From: Thermoproteales archaeon
GTDB taxonomy: Archaea > Thermoproteota > Thermoprotei > Thermofilales > Thermofilaceae
DNA length: 36,336 nt
Assembly (NCBI GenBank): GCA_021163245.1
Contig: JAGGXB010000144.1
Coordinates: forward strand, 1 to 36,336
Direction: 5' to 3'
Of this stretch, positions 6,598 through 14,955 are shown one piece after another (position 1 is the first letter of the stretch; the number at the start of each line of letters is the position of its first letter). The position numbers were made by a program, and so were the translations under genes. The notes beneath the pieces were generated by a model. The model was given only the letters and a program-made list of their open reading frames with translations. It was not told where the DNA came from and searched no databases.

Positions 6598-8088
6598 ATG
6601 AGAAAACCTTTTTTAATATTATTAATAGTTCTACTTTTATCCACAATAGTTTTTGTCAGTATTTTCTTAAGGTGTCTTAGAAGTAAGAATTTTTGGCATA
6701 GATTTACACGAGACAAAATAAAAGATGTAAGATTTGGCGTTAATCATCTCGTCGAAGAATATTCCAACAACATATCTAGTTCTGGTGTTGGATGGGTTTC
6801 AATGTCTCCTGTTGTTGTATGGGGAATAGTCGAGCCTTCTAGAGGAGTATATAACTGGAAGAGCGTCGATGCTATAGTGAAAAAAATTCAGAGTTTAGAT
6901 CTAGAGCCCACATTTACTATTATGCCTGTTAGTCCTTGGGCAACGCCATGGAGTTTTTCTAGGTACAAAAGAGGTCTTCTTGGTGTATGTGATTATCCTA
7001 ATGATATAGAGGCATGGAAAAATTTTCTTAAAGCTATGGCCGAGAGATACGACTATGATGGCATCGATGATATGGAGGGTTTAAAGGCACCTGTTAAGAA
7101 TTGGCATATATTAGAGGAATGGCCTACTTTTTGGTATGACAGAGGTGATTCATCTCCAGAAAATCCTGAAAATGCTAAAAGATATGTTAATTTACTGAAA
7201 GCTTCTAGTGAAGCTATTAAAGAGGTTATGCCGGATGCCAAAATAATATTGTGTGGTTTTGCATCCGATAAACTTAGACTTATAGCTTATGTGGACGGCT
7301 TTATCAATGATCCTGATGGCGGTATATTTCATGGTATAAACTATACACGAGAGCAACTAGAAAATTCTAGAGAATTTAGGCAGTTAAAAGCTGATGTGAA
7401 CTACATACTTGAAAAGGGAAGGGATTATTTTGACATCGTTGATCTACATCTCCAAGATGCAAAAATATGTTTTACAGAAGGAAAGATTAGATGGATACTA
7501 GATAAAATGAGAAGTTTCGGTTATTCAAAACCTATATGGGTTGTTGAGGCTGGTGGACCATTTAAACGTCTTATAAGTGATACTACATCTAGGGCAGGTG
7601 ATTCATTATTTGGTTATTTTACCCGTAAAGAACATGCTGAGTTTGTGATTAAGATGCACGTATTATCTTATGCTCTAGGAGTTGAACGGTTCCAATGGAA
7701 CTGGATTGCAAAGGAGAATTCTTTCTGGGATGGGCCGTTTTTGCTTATACCATTATTAACCACTAGTGGGAAGCCGACACCCGCATATTATACGTACTTT
7801 ATACTACAATACTATATGAATGGATTCGATAGTATTGAGGAGATCTATGTTAAAGACAACGTAAGGTTTTTCAAGATTTATGTAGGAGGTAAAGTGATTT
7901 ATGTTGCTTGGAGCAATGCTGAAGTAACCATAGATCTTTCAGCTTTTATAGACTCATCAAATGTCAAGATAATACATATTGTAACAAGAGTTGACTCAAA
8001 GAATAATCCAATTATGGTAAAAGATAATATTGTTAATGTTAACAAAGTTAAGCTTTCAACTACACCTGTCTTTATAGAAAAAATATAA
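6598..8088 (+). CDS. Membrane-anchored glycoside hydrolase, TIM-barrel (clan GH-A-like)
   Basis: A 496-residue protein with an N-terminal hydrophobic helix (residues 4-24) acting as an uncleaved anchor or signal, so the enzyme faces outward. The barrel (about 45-400) has RFGVNH at strand 1 and WHILEEWP near 169-176, whose E173 or E174 is the likely acid/base. KPIWVVEAGGP at 311-321 has E317 as the likely nucleophile. The order and spacing fit a clan GH-A retaining glycosidase, closest in feel to GH39/GH5/GH42-type enzymes, though the canonical NEP is not present. A beta-rich C-terminal domain (about 415-496) follows. The substrate is not predictable. GAGATGATT before the ATG may serve as ribosome site. 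Confidence 0.68.
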   Translation: MRKPFLILLIVLLLSTIVFVSIFLRCLRSKNFWHRFTRDKIKDVRFGVNHLVEEYSNNISSSGVGWVSMSPVVVWGIVEPSRGVYNWKSVDAIVKKIQSLDLEPTFTIMPVSPWATPWSFSRYKRGLLGVCDYPNDIEAWKNFLKAMAERYDYDGIDDMEGLKAPVKNWHILEEWPTFWYDRGDSSPENPENAKRYVNLLKASSEAIKEVMPDAKIILCGFASDKLRLIAYVDGFINDPDGGIFHGINYTREQLENSREFRQLKADVNYILEKGRDYFDIVDLHLQDAKICFTEGKIRWILDKMRSFGYSKPIWVVEAGGPFKRLISDTTSRAGDSLFGYFTRKEHAEFVIKMHVLSYALGVERFQWNWIAKENSFWDGPFLLIPLLTTSGKPTPAYYTYFILQYYMNGFDSIEEIYVKDNVRFFKIYVGGKVIYVAWSNAEVTIDLSAFIDSSNVKIIHIVTRVDSKNNPIMVKDNIVNVNKVKLSTTPVFIEKI

Positions 8089-8098
8089 TATTTTAATT

Positions 8099-9082
8099 TC
8101 ATTTATGGCCATATATTGGTTTAGGTTTATATGGTTCTTCTAGGTATTTAATTTCATTCTCTGAGAGTTTTATTTCGAGGGCTTCTACAGCATCTTCTAC
8201 ATGTTCAGGTTTTGTAGTAGCTACTATTGGAGCTGTAACTCCTTTATGGAGTAACCATGCAAGTGCTATCTGAACAGGCTTAACATCCTTGCTATGGGCT
8301 ATCTCAATTACTCTCTTAACTATCTCAGCATTTTCTGGGGGCTCGATATAAAGTTTGTATGAAGGTGTACCGGGTTTTAGTCTACTTATTACATTTTCAT
8401 CAACTACAAGTTTTCCATCTTTGTAATATTTACCGGCTAATACGCCGATAGCAGTTGGACTCCAAGGTATTAATCCAATATTGTGCTCTTTACAGAAGGG
8501 TATCATTTCTCTCTCTTCTTCTCTATAGAGCAGATTATACAGGTTCTGCATGCTTACAAATTTTTCATACCCTTTCATCTCTGCTATATAGAAGGCTTTT
8601 GCAAATTGCCAAGCCCACATGCTTGAGGCTCCAATATATCTTACTTTTCCATCTTTTACGAGTTCTGTTAGGGTTGAGAGAGTTTCCTCTATTGGTGTAG
8701 TATAATCCCATCTATGTATTTGATATAGATCTATATAATCTGTCTTTAATCTTTTTAAAGAATCTTTAACCTGTTTTAATATATGTTTTCTAGAGAGACC
8801 TCTGTCATTTGGTCCTTCTCCCATTTTTGCATAGACTTTTGTAGCAATAACAGCTTCTTCCCTAACATCATGTAAAAGTTCTCCTACTATTTCCTCAGAT
8901 CTGCCACGAGAGTAAACGTTTGCAGTATCATAAAAGTTTATACCTAGATCCCAAGCTTTATTTACTACTTTTCTAGCTTGGTCTATTTCAACCATCCAGT
9001 CAGCAGCATTACCAAAAGACATAGTGCCTAGACAAATCCTGGAAACCTTTAAACCTGAGAAGCCGAGATTTACATACTCCAT
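8099..9082 (-). CDS. Aldo/keto reductase
   Basis: A 327-residue NAD(P)H-dependent aldo/keto reductase. The catalytic tetrad is complete: D52 and Y57 in FYDTANVYSRG, K82 in IATKVY, H123 in YQIHRWD. The C-terminal NADP-binding region is present (LAWLLHKGVTAPIVATTKPEHVEDA). Layout and length resemble the AKR group that includes YajO/YhdN-like sugar-aldehyde reductases; the substrate is unknown. A TTG three codons upstream (9091) is open, but the ATG at 9082 starts the family's usual MEYVNLGFSGLKVS and is preferred. It converges on the glycoside hydrolase gene with a ten-base gap. Confidence 0.88.
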   Translation of the reverse strand: MEYVNLGFSGLKVSRICLGTMSFGNAADWMVEIDQARKVVNKAWDLGINFYDTANVYSRGRSEEIVGELLHDVREEAVIATKVYAKMGEGPNDRGLSRKHILKQVKDSLKRLKTDYIDLYQIHRWDYTTPIEETLSTLTELVKDGKVRYIGASSMWAWQFAKAFYIAEMKGYEKFVSMQNLYNLLYREEEREMIPFCKEHNIGLIPWSPTAIGVLAGKYYKDGKLVVDENVISRLKPGTPSYKLYIEPPENAEIVKRVIEIAHSKDVKPVQIALAWLLHKGVTAPIVATTKPEHVEDAVEALEIKLSENEIKYLEEPYKPKPIYGHK

Positions 9083-9145
9083 ATTTATCAAATAAAAATT
9101 ATGGGAATAACTAAAAAGTTTTATTGACTATTTATGTAAAGTCAT

Positions 9146-11296
9146 CTATGATTTTAGCAATTTTGCATTTATAGCAACTATTACTGTACTTAAACTCATC
9201 AAGATTGCTCCAACTGCAGGACTTAATAATATGCCACTTGAATAAAGTATACCTCCAGCTAATGGTATAGCAAAAGCATTATATCCTGTAGCCCATAAAA
9301 GGTTCTCTATCATTTTTCTATATGTAGATTTTGCTAAGCTTATAATTTCAACTATGTCTCTTGGATCATTTTTAACCAATATTATATCAGCACTTTCAAT
9401 TGCTACGTCTGTACCAGCCCCGATCGCTACACCTATGTCTGCTTGTACAAGAGCAGGTGCATCATTTATTCCATCTCCCACCATCGCAACGACATAGCCT
9501 TCTTTCTTCAATCCTTTTATTTTCTCAGATTTTTGATGAGGTAATACTTCAGCAAAATAACCGTCTAGATTTAAGCTTTTGGAAACCCATCGTGCAACCT
9601 TAGCATTATCTCCTGTAAGCATATATGTTTTTATACCTATACTCTTTAGTTTTCTAACTGCTTCATATGACTCTGGTCTAATCTTGTCGGCTAAAGCTAA
9701 AGCTCCTACAAGCTTATCATCTACTATGAGAAAAACAACTGTCTTTCCTTGTTTAAATACATTATCTGTTTCAGAGTTTTTAATAGATAATCCCTTTTCT
9801 TCAAGATAGTATGGGCTAACGACCATAACGTTTTTCCCTCTAACAATTCCTTCTACACCTTTTCCTGGAATGGCTTTAAAATCAGTCGGATTATAAAGAC
9901 TAAGCCCTTTTTCTTTTGCTTTTCTTACAATACTTTGCGCTATAGGATGCTCTGAATATGCTTCAAGTGAAGCTGAAAACATCAGTATCTCATCTTTGCT
10001 ATAATTGTTCAGAGGTATTATGTCAGTAACTTCAAAGTCACCCTGTGTTAAAGTACCAGTTTTATCGAATACGACGATCTGAATATCTTTAGCTTTTTCA
10101 AAGGCTTCACGATTTCTGATAAGTATTCCTTTCTTTGCTGAAAGAGATGTTGATACAGCGACTACTAGGGGTATAGCTAGACCTAACGCATGAGGACATG
10201 TTATAACCATTACGGTTACAGTTCGTTCAATAGCGAACACGAAGGATTTGCCTGCATATAGCCATGCCAGTAAAGTTATAGTACCTGCTATTATAGCAAT
10301 TAAAGTCAGCCAAAACGCTGCTTTATTAGCTAAGTCTTGAGTTTTAGAACGGGTTTCTTGAGCTTGTCTAACTAGATCAATTACTTGCATTAGATAAGTC
10401 TCCTTTCCAATTTTTTCAATCTTAACTTTTATTGAACCTTCTAAATTAATAGATCCTCCTATAACAGTATCTCCAGACTTTTTATACACTGGCTTTGATT
10501 CGCCTGTTAGCATTGATTCATCGATTGTGGTTTCACCATCAATTACGACTCCGTCAGAAGGAATCTTTTCACCAGGTTTAACTAATACAATGTCTCCTTT
10601 GGATAATTGGTTTATCGGAACATCCACTATACCTTTAGTAGTAATTAAGTGTGCTTCTGATGGCATAAGTTTTATCAACATTTCTAATGCTCTAGATGCG
10701 CCAAGTAAGGATTTCATCTCTATATAATGGCCTATGAGCATAACATCTATAAGTGTGGCTAGTTCCCAAAAGAATGTTTTACCTTTTAAACCAAATATTA
10801 TTGATGCACTATAAAAGAAAGCTATTGATATTGCTAAACCTATGAGAGTCATCATTCCAGGAGTCTTAGTTTTTATCTCCTTAATCATTCCTTCGAGAAA
10901 AGGTTTTCCTCCATAGAAATAGATAGCTACTGATAACAGAAAAAGAATGATATCTCTACCATAAAATGATAATGAGTAACCTAGAAGATTCTGTATAAAT
11001 GGTGAAAGTAATAAAACGGGTATTGTCAATATAGAGGAGATTATAAAACGTATTTTAAAATCTTGCATCATCATCTCGTGATGTGATGCATGTGAAGTAT
11101 GACCTTTATGTTTTTCATGTTTTTTAGATGAAAAATCTTGCACAGAAGCATCCTTTTGGATATATTTATCTGGGTTTTTAGTGAATTCATCCAAACATTT
11201 ATCAGAGCAGAAAAAATATGTTTTATCTTGATAAACGAGCTTAAAATCGGTTTCGTCTTCGTTTATTTCCATTCCACAAACGGGATCTATAGCCAT
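9146..11296 (-). CDS. copB: Copper-translocating P1B-type ATPase with N-terminal YHS domain (CopB-like)
   Basis: A 716-residue heavy-metal P-type ATPase. Residues 1-46 form a YHS metal-binding domain (DPVCGM, C7; FFCSDKC, C30 and C34). A histidine-rich linker (60-73, HEKHKGHTSHASHH) follows. The core has TGES (264-267), the intramembrane metal motif CPH (367-369), the phosphorylation motif DKTGTLT (D411) and GDGINDAP (about 605-612). CPH rather than CPC defines the CopB (P1B-3) group, which exports copper. It is downstream of a small membrane protein (18-base gap) and the CopT-like regulator on the same strand. This indicates copper-induced expression and a role in copper efflux. Confidence 0.92.
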   Translation of the reverse strand: MAIDPVCGMEINEDETDFKLVYQDKTYFFCSDKCLDEFTKNPDKYIQKDASVQDFSSKKHEKHKGHTSHASHHEMMMQDFKIRFIISSILTIPVLLLSPFIQNLLGYSLSFYGRDIILFLLSVAIYFYGGKPFLEGMIKEIKTKTPGMMTLIGLAISIAFFYSASIIFGLKGKTFFWELATLIDVMLIGHYIEMKSLLGASRALEMLIKLMPSEAHLITTKGIVDVPINQLSKGDIVLVKPGEKIPSDGVVIDGETTIDESMLTGESKPVYKKSGDTVIGGSINLEGSIKVKIEKIGKETYLMQVIDLVRQAQETRSKTQDLANKAAFWLTLIAIIAGTITLLAWLYAGKSFVFAIERTVTVMVITCPHALGLAIPLVVAVSTSLSAKKGILIRNREAFEKAKDIQIVVFDKTGTLTQGDFEVTDIIPLNNYSKDEILMFSASLEAYSEHPIAQSIVRKAKEKGLSLYNPTDFKAIPGKGVEGIVRGKNVMVVSPYYLEEKGLSIKNSETDNVFKQGKTVVFLIVDDKLVGALALADKIRPESYEAVRKLKSIGIKTYMLTGDNAKVARWVSKSLNLDGYFAEVLPHQKSEKIKGLKKEGYVVAMVGDGINDAPALVQADIGVAIGAGTDVAIESADIILVKNDPRDIVEIISLAKSTYRKMIENLLWATGYNAFAIPLAGGILYSSGILLSPAVGAILMSLSTVIVAINAKLLKS

Positions 11297-11314
11297 ATTT
11301 ATCTCCAGTTTAAT

Positions 11315-11560
11315 TTATCTAGAATGAGTGTTTGAACTTCCTACATGCTGTTGGTTAGGAGGCATCATGTTTGGATAATTCTGTTGTCTGTTCAATGTAG
11401 ATAGCCATTTAAGGAATAGGATTATTCCAACTATAGCTAGTACAGTGAATATAATAGTTAATATTCCTCCTATCAAAAACATTGTCCATGAATTCCACCA
11501 ACCAAAGGGACCATGCATACAACAAAAGCCTTCTACTATTATTTCTTCAAAATATTCCAT
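11315..11560 (-). CDS. Small single-span membrane protein in the copper operon
   Basis: An 81-residue protein with one long hydrophobic helix (about residues 25-55) preceded by a CCMHGPFGWWNSW stretch. The helix is followed by a polar tail rich in N, Q, P, M and H (NYPNMMPPNQQHVGSSNTHS). The Cys, Met and His content on both sides of the membrane fits metal handling. The position directly before copB suggests a partner or feeder of the pump, replacing the TRASH chaperone CopM of Sulfolobus copTMA clusters (inference). GGTGA lies eight bases before the ATG at 11560 and selects this start over the TTG at 11575. I do not recognise a named family. Confidence 0.6.
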   Translation of the reverse strand: MEYFEEIIVEGFCCMHGPFGWWNSWTMFLIGGILTIIFTVLAIVGIILFLKWLSTLNRQQNYPNMMPPNQQHVGSSNTHSR

Positions 11561-11586
11561 CAAACTAATCACCAAATAAATAAATC

Positions 11587-11597
11587 AAATATATAGT
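11587..11597 (-). promoter_or_regulatory. Candidate TATA box of the copB operon
   Basis: On the minus strand ACTATATATTT lies about 32 bases before the ATG at 11560, leaving room for a short leader carrying the GGTGA site. The rest of the 11576-11664 gap is very AT-rich, and no symmetric operator stands out. Confidence 0.4.
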
Positions 11598-11664
11598 ATT
11601 AATTTTATTATTTTCAATATTTAAAAAATAAAAATAAATTATTAAGATAAGGAAGATAATATAA

Positions 11665-12264
11665 TTATAATTTCTTAGTTTTTCTTATTTTCTTTTTGTA
11701 TTCTCTAAGGCATGTTGGACAGCAAAAATAATATTTTCTATTATAGAGGGTGTATGTTAATGGCTCAGATACAATTTTCTTTCCACAATAATCACATACA
11801 AGAGTAACTAATCCTAAACGAGCCAGTCTATCATATGTAATGTTTTTTCTTAGCCGCTTTGATGCTATTTTAATATCATACTTTATTTCCATTTTGGAAA
11901 ATTTTGAGATTATTTTCTGAAGATTTTTCATATCTTTTATTTCAACGAAACATATGATGTCTTTTGATCCCTCTAATTGATAAATCTCTGATACTTCCTC
12001 AATATTTTTAAGTTGTTCAAATATCTTATCCTGTTTCTCTGGTTTCAAAATAAAAACTATTGTGGTATAGTCAAGATATTTTTCTCCAATATTGATGGTA
12101 TATCCCTTTATGACACCAGTATTTATTAGTCTTTCCAATCTTTTTCTTACTGTTGGTCTACTAAGATTTAATTCTTTAGCTATTTCAGAAATAGGTGTTC
12201 TCGAATCTATAAGTAATATTCTGAGAATTTTACTATCTATTTCATCTAACACAGGGTTTTTCAC
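11665..12264 (-). CDS. copT: CopT-like copper-responsive regulator (Lrp-type HTH plus TRASH domain)
   Basis: A 199-residue regulator. The N-terminal AsnC/Lrp-type helix-turn-helix (about 6-55) is TPISEIAKELNLSRPTVRKR; a RAM-like beta-alpha segment (60-130) follows. The C-terminal TRASH metal-sensing domain carries C157-x2-C160, then the CC pair 181-182 and C185. This two-domain design is that of CopT (CopR) in Sulfolobus, which controls copper ATPase expression in response to copper. Its position on the same strand just upstream of the CopB operon fits that role. There is no ATG; adjacent TTG (12267) and GTG (12264) are possible starts, and GTG is chosen because a TATA element lies near 12281-12290. 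Confidence 0.88.
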   Translation of the reverse strand: MKNPVLDEIDSKILRILLIDSRTPISEIAKELNLSRPTVRKRLERLINTGVIKGYTINIGEKYLDYTTIVFILKPEKQDKIFEQLKNIEEVSEIYQLEGSKDIICFVEIKDMKNLQKIISKFSKMEIKYDIKIASKRLRKNITYDRLARLGLVTLVCDYCGKKIVSEPLTYTLYNRKYYFCCPTCLREYKKKIRKTKKL

Positions 12265-12280
12265 CAAAAATTAAAGAAGC

Positions 12281-12290
12281 TATTATATCT
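12281..12290 (-). promoter_or_regulatory. TATA box for the copT-like gene
   Basis: AGATATAATA on the minus strand is centred about 22 bases before the GTG at 12264, slightly close for a leaderless start but the only good candidate. It is flanked upstream by the long inverted repeat at 12315-12360. Confidence 0.45.
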
Positions 12291-12314
12291 TGAGATATAT
12301 ATTTTAAGGCATAT

Positions 12315-12360
12315 ATAGATAAATTTTGTTGAATAACTAAAATTATCCAAATTTATCTAT
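12315..12360. promoter_or_regulatory. 12-bp inverted repeat between copT-like and DUF438 genes
   Basis: ATAGATAAATTT (12315-12326) and its exact reverse complement AAATTTATCTAT (12349-12360) are separated by 22 bases, so the arm centres are 34 bp apart, close to three helical turns. The repeat is in the divergent promoter region of the copper regulator and the DUF438 gene. It could bind the Lrp-type regulator as a multi-dimer site (inference). Confidence 0.5.
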
Positions 12361-12421
12361 GATATATTCAAAAATAGACTCTATGAGTTATATGATTTAA
12401 ACCAGAAGATTTATTTTAACG

Positions 12422-12436
12422 TATGACATTGTCATA
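12422..12436. promoter_or_regulatory. TATGAC-N3-GTCATA operator-like palindrome before the DUF438 gene
   Basis: Perfect six-base arms TATGAC and GTCATA flank ATT. The site sits between a TATA-like TTTATTTTA (about 12410-12418) and the GGAG ribosome site (12439-12442), where a bound protein would block transcription start. The same core with a different spacer occurs at 18222-18234 before the M24-like gene. Confidence 0.65.
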
Positions 12437-12448
12437 TTGGAGATTATA

Positions 12449-13765
12449 ATGGGTATAGAAAAGAAAATGGATTATAAGAAAGAGATACTTAAAGAAATGC
12501 TTAAGATGTTGCATAAAGGTCAAAAAGTTAGTGAGATTAAAGAAAAGTATAAAGAGTGGTTGCTACAAGTGACTTCTTTTGAGATACCTATTATAGAACA
12601 AGAATTAATAAAAGATGGTATAGATCCTAGCGATATAGCGAGGCTATGTGACCTACATGTAGAGCTGTTTAGGGAATCTGTTGCTAATAAAACAGAGTTT
12701 AAAGATTTGATATCGGGACATCCTTTATACAACTTACTTAAAGAAAACGAATATATTCTCAAAGATGTTGAATTACTTAATCTTTATTTAGAAGCTTTGC
12801 GGTTCTCGGCAAATGATAAGAGAATAGAAATACTTGAAAAAATCAATGTCTTGATTAATGATTTATCTAGTATACGAGTACACTTTACCAAGCTTCAGAT
12901 GCTGATATTTCCATACATAGAAAAACGGGGCATAAAGGCTGTTCCAACAGTATTGTGGACGAAACAAGATCAAATAAAGCTTAAGTTAAAGCTTTTTGGA
13001 AAAATTGTTAAAAGGGCTTTATCTGATAAAGGAGAAGAAATAGATAAGATTATTAAAAATGGAAGAGATTTATCCAATTCTGTTATAGATATGATATTTC
13101 GAGAAAACAATATACTTTATCCGACGCTTAAAATTTTATTGTCTGAAGGTGAATGGGTAGCTATAAAACAACAGGAAGAACTGATAGGTTACTATAAAAA
13201 CATAGTTATAGACGATTTATGGAGATCTGGTTCTAAACCTATACATCCCTATCAAGTATTAGCTATTATAGATCCTGAAAAGGTTGAAAGACTTCCTTTG
13301 AGTGTACGGAAATTTCTAAGAAGTATAAAGGATGAAGATCAGGGATTTATTAGAAAAGAGGATATTAATTTAGAAACAGGCTATTTATCTCCTGTAGAGG
13401 TTGAAGCCATACTGAACAATCTTCCGATAGATCTATCATTCATTGATGAAAATGACAGGGTTAGATATTTTAATAATCCAAAAAAGGATAGGATTTTTCT
13501 AAGAACGGTATCTGTTCTTGGTAGAAATGTAAAGTATTGTCATCCGCCTAAAAGTGTCCATATAGTCGAGAAGATAATAAAAGAGTTTAAAGAAGGTAGA
13601 ATGGATAAGGCAGAGTTCTGGATACATATGGGAGATAAATTTATCTATATTAGATATTTTCCTGTTAGAGACAATAGTGGAAAATATATAGGAACATTAG
13701 AAGTTGTCCAGGACATAGCAAGGATAAAAACACTTAGGGGAGAAAAACGTTTATTGGATGATTAG
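12449..13765 (+). CDS. DUF438 protein with hemerythrin-like and PAS domains
   Basis: A 438-residue cytoplasmic protein. The N-terminal DUF438 helical domain (about 10-80) leads into a hemerythrin-like segment (about 135-210). There HFTKLQMLIFPYIEKRGI and VLWTKQD match the family pattern but lack several usual iron ligands. The C-terminal PAS domain (about 325-425) has the DUF438-typical YCHPPKSVHIVEKI and FWIHMGDKFIYIRYFPVRD. Such proteins are thought to sense redox, oxygen or small ligands; no output domain is present, so it probably acts on a partner. GGAG six bases before the ATG at 12449 selects this start over the TTG at 12437. It converges on the winged-helix gene eight bases downstream. 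Confidence 0.82.
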   Translation: MGIEKKMDYKKEILKEMLKMLHKGQKVSEIKEKYKEWLLQVTSFEIPIIEQELIKDGIDPSDIARLCDLHVELFRESVANKTEFKDLISGHPLYNLLKENEYILKDVELLNLYLEALRFSANDKRIEILEKINVLINDLSSIRVHFTKLQMLIFPYIEKRGIKAVPTVLWTKQDQIKLKLKLFGKIVKRALSDKGEEIDKIIKNGRDLSNSVIDMIFRENNILYPTLKILLSEGEWVAIKQQEELIGYYKNIVIDDLWRSGSKPIHPYQVLAIIDPEKVERLPLSVRKFLRSIKDEDQGFIRKEDINLETGYLSPVEVEAILNNLPIDLSFIDENDRVRYFNNPKKDRIFLRTVSVLGRNVKYCHPPKSVHIVEKIIKEFKEGRMDKAEFWIHMGDKFIYIRYFPVRDNSGKYIGTLEVVQDIARIKTLRGEKRLLDD

Positions 13766-13773
13766 ATAAATAG

Positions 13774-14043
13774 TTATTCCAGACCAAGATTTTTCAATAT
13801 CCTATAAGCTTCACGTAGTCTGTTTAATGCATCTATACCATCTGATGTGATTCTATAGATTTTTGCTTTTCCGACAACTTTAAATGTAACAAATTTTTTC
13901 TCTTCAAGTTCATCTAATATAGGTTTTAGTCGGTCATAGGGCATGTTAGCATATTCTCCTATTCTGCTAGCTGCCATTTCTTCATTAAGTATAGTCTCGA
14001 GTATTGAGATTATTATTCCTAGTCTACTCCTTTTTTGAGGCAA
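13774..14043 (-). CDS. Winged-helix transcriptional regulator
   Basis: An 89-residue single-domain winged-helix protein of the short archaeal type (PF14947/HTH_45-like). Helices are in IISILETILNEEMAASRIGEYANMP and YDRLKPILDELEEKK, followed by the wing FVTFKVVGKAKIYRITSDGIDAL. It carries no ligand or metal domain. It is the last gene of a four-gene cluster and overlaps the preceding membrane protein gene by 20 bases, so the two are translationally coupled. Start is TTG, supported by GGGGTGA about seven bases upstream (minus strand). It may control its own cluster, the facing DUF438 gene, or both; that is inference from position. Confidence 0.78.
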   Translation of the reverse strand: MPQKRSRLGIIISILETILNEEMAASRIGEYANMPYDRLKPILDELEEKKFVTFKVVGKAKIYRITSDGIDALNRLREAYRILKNLGLE

Positions 14044-14662
14044 TGGAAATCACCCCGCATCCAAGAACGAGCGTCAATAAAGCTAGTGAACGAATAACTG
14101 AAGAAGTCAATATGAATCTCGGTGAGGATTGAAAAGCAATTATATGGGATAAGGATAGCAGGAAAAATGAAATTGTTGTTAATAGGTTTGCCTTATTTCT
14201 ATAGGAAAATATTCCTATTAACGCTGAGATTAATGCTGATATTGATTGAATGCCTATCCATATAAATGATAATGGTATAATTGTAAACAAGTCTTTTATT
14301 CTGTTTTTCTCAGTTGTTGCATAGCTATATAAGAGTATTAAGTAACTTGCTAAAAAGAATAAGAATGATGGTTTTTCCCATAGTAATCCTGTAAGGAGAA
14401 GTTTTGCTAGTCGTCTAATTTCTCCTTTAGGTATGAGAAGTATATTGGTTAAAAAAATGGTTTCGATTATGATACCGATAAACATTAGTGAGAATCCTAT
14501 TGTTAAATAAAGATATCTTTTTACTTTGAGGGTTTTCCATACGTAGAATATTTTAAGTATGCATCCGAAAAGGAAAGCTAGAGAAAAAATATTTACTACA
14601 ACTGAAAGAAAAATAACGTAGGGATGTAAGAAATCTATCCCTGATAGACTCAATATAAACAC
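14024..14662 (-). CDS. Six-helix membrane protein of unknown function
   Basis: A 212-residue integral membrane protein with six predicted helices (about 15-40, 50-75, 98-115, 125-150, 158-175, 180-207) and positive loops KTLKVKR and TTEKNRIKD. I recognise no family. Few conserved-looking polar residues lie in the membrane: H13, a histidine in SLSHIIAF and E66. Its partners are the DUF4405 protein (22-base gap upstream) and the winged-helix regulator (20-base overlap downstream), so it is likely part of one complex or pathway with the ferritin-like protein. Start is GTG at 14662; a TTG at 14653 with AGGTG before it is an equally good alternative. Confidence 0.65.
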   Translation of the reverse strand: MFILSLSGIDFLHPYVIFLSVVVNIFSLAFLFGCILKIFYVWKTLKVKRYLYLTIGFSLMFIGIIIETIFLTNILLIPKGEIRRLAKLLLTGLLWEKPSFLFFLASYLILLYSYATTEKNRIKDLFTIIPLSFIWIGIQSISALISALIGIFSYRNKANLLTTISFFLLSLSHIIAFQSSPRFILTSSVIRSLALLTLVLGCGVISIASKKE

Positions 14663-14684
14663 CTAGTTAAAAAAGTAAAAATGC

Positions 14685-14945
14685 TTATTTTATTATTCTT
14701 TTAAGATAGAATGATAGTGCATGAATATTTGCTGCTAAATGTACTATGAGTGTTCCAGTTGCAGCGAAGCCTGAATATGTGTGTAGATCACTTATTGAAT
14801 GTTTAGATAAACCTAGCAATGTTATTCTTCCGCTACCCGGTCCCTCTGGAAAGAGTTCAAGGAATATTCCAGTTATTAGCACTATTGCTCCAGTTATCAA
14901 CAGGATTAATACAGTAATTTGTCTTACCCTAGTTACGATATTCAT
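14685..14945 (-). CDS. DUF4405-like membrane protein, possible heme carrier
   Basis: An 86-residue protein with two membrane helices (about 9-30 and 57-80). The second helix region carries H55, H69 and H75 (DLHTYSGF, LIVHLAANIHALSFY), and H49 lies just before it. This is the DUF4405 pattern, distantly like the cytochrome b561 bundle in which pairs of such helices hold heme. Heme binding is inferred, not shown. GGTGAG four bases before the ATG at 14945 marks it as the start; an in-frame ATG at 14972 would overlap the upstream DUF2202 gene. The gap to that gene is ten bases. Confidence 0.68.
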   Translation of the reverse strand: MNIVTRVRQITVLILLITGAIVLITGIFLELFPEGPGSGRITLLGLSKHSISDLHTYSGFAATGTLIVHLAANIHALSFYLKRIIK

Positions 14946-14955
14946 GTTTCTCACC

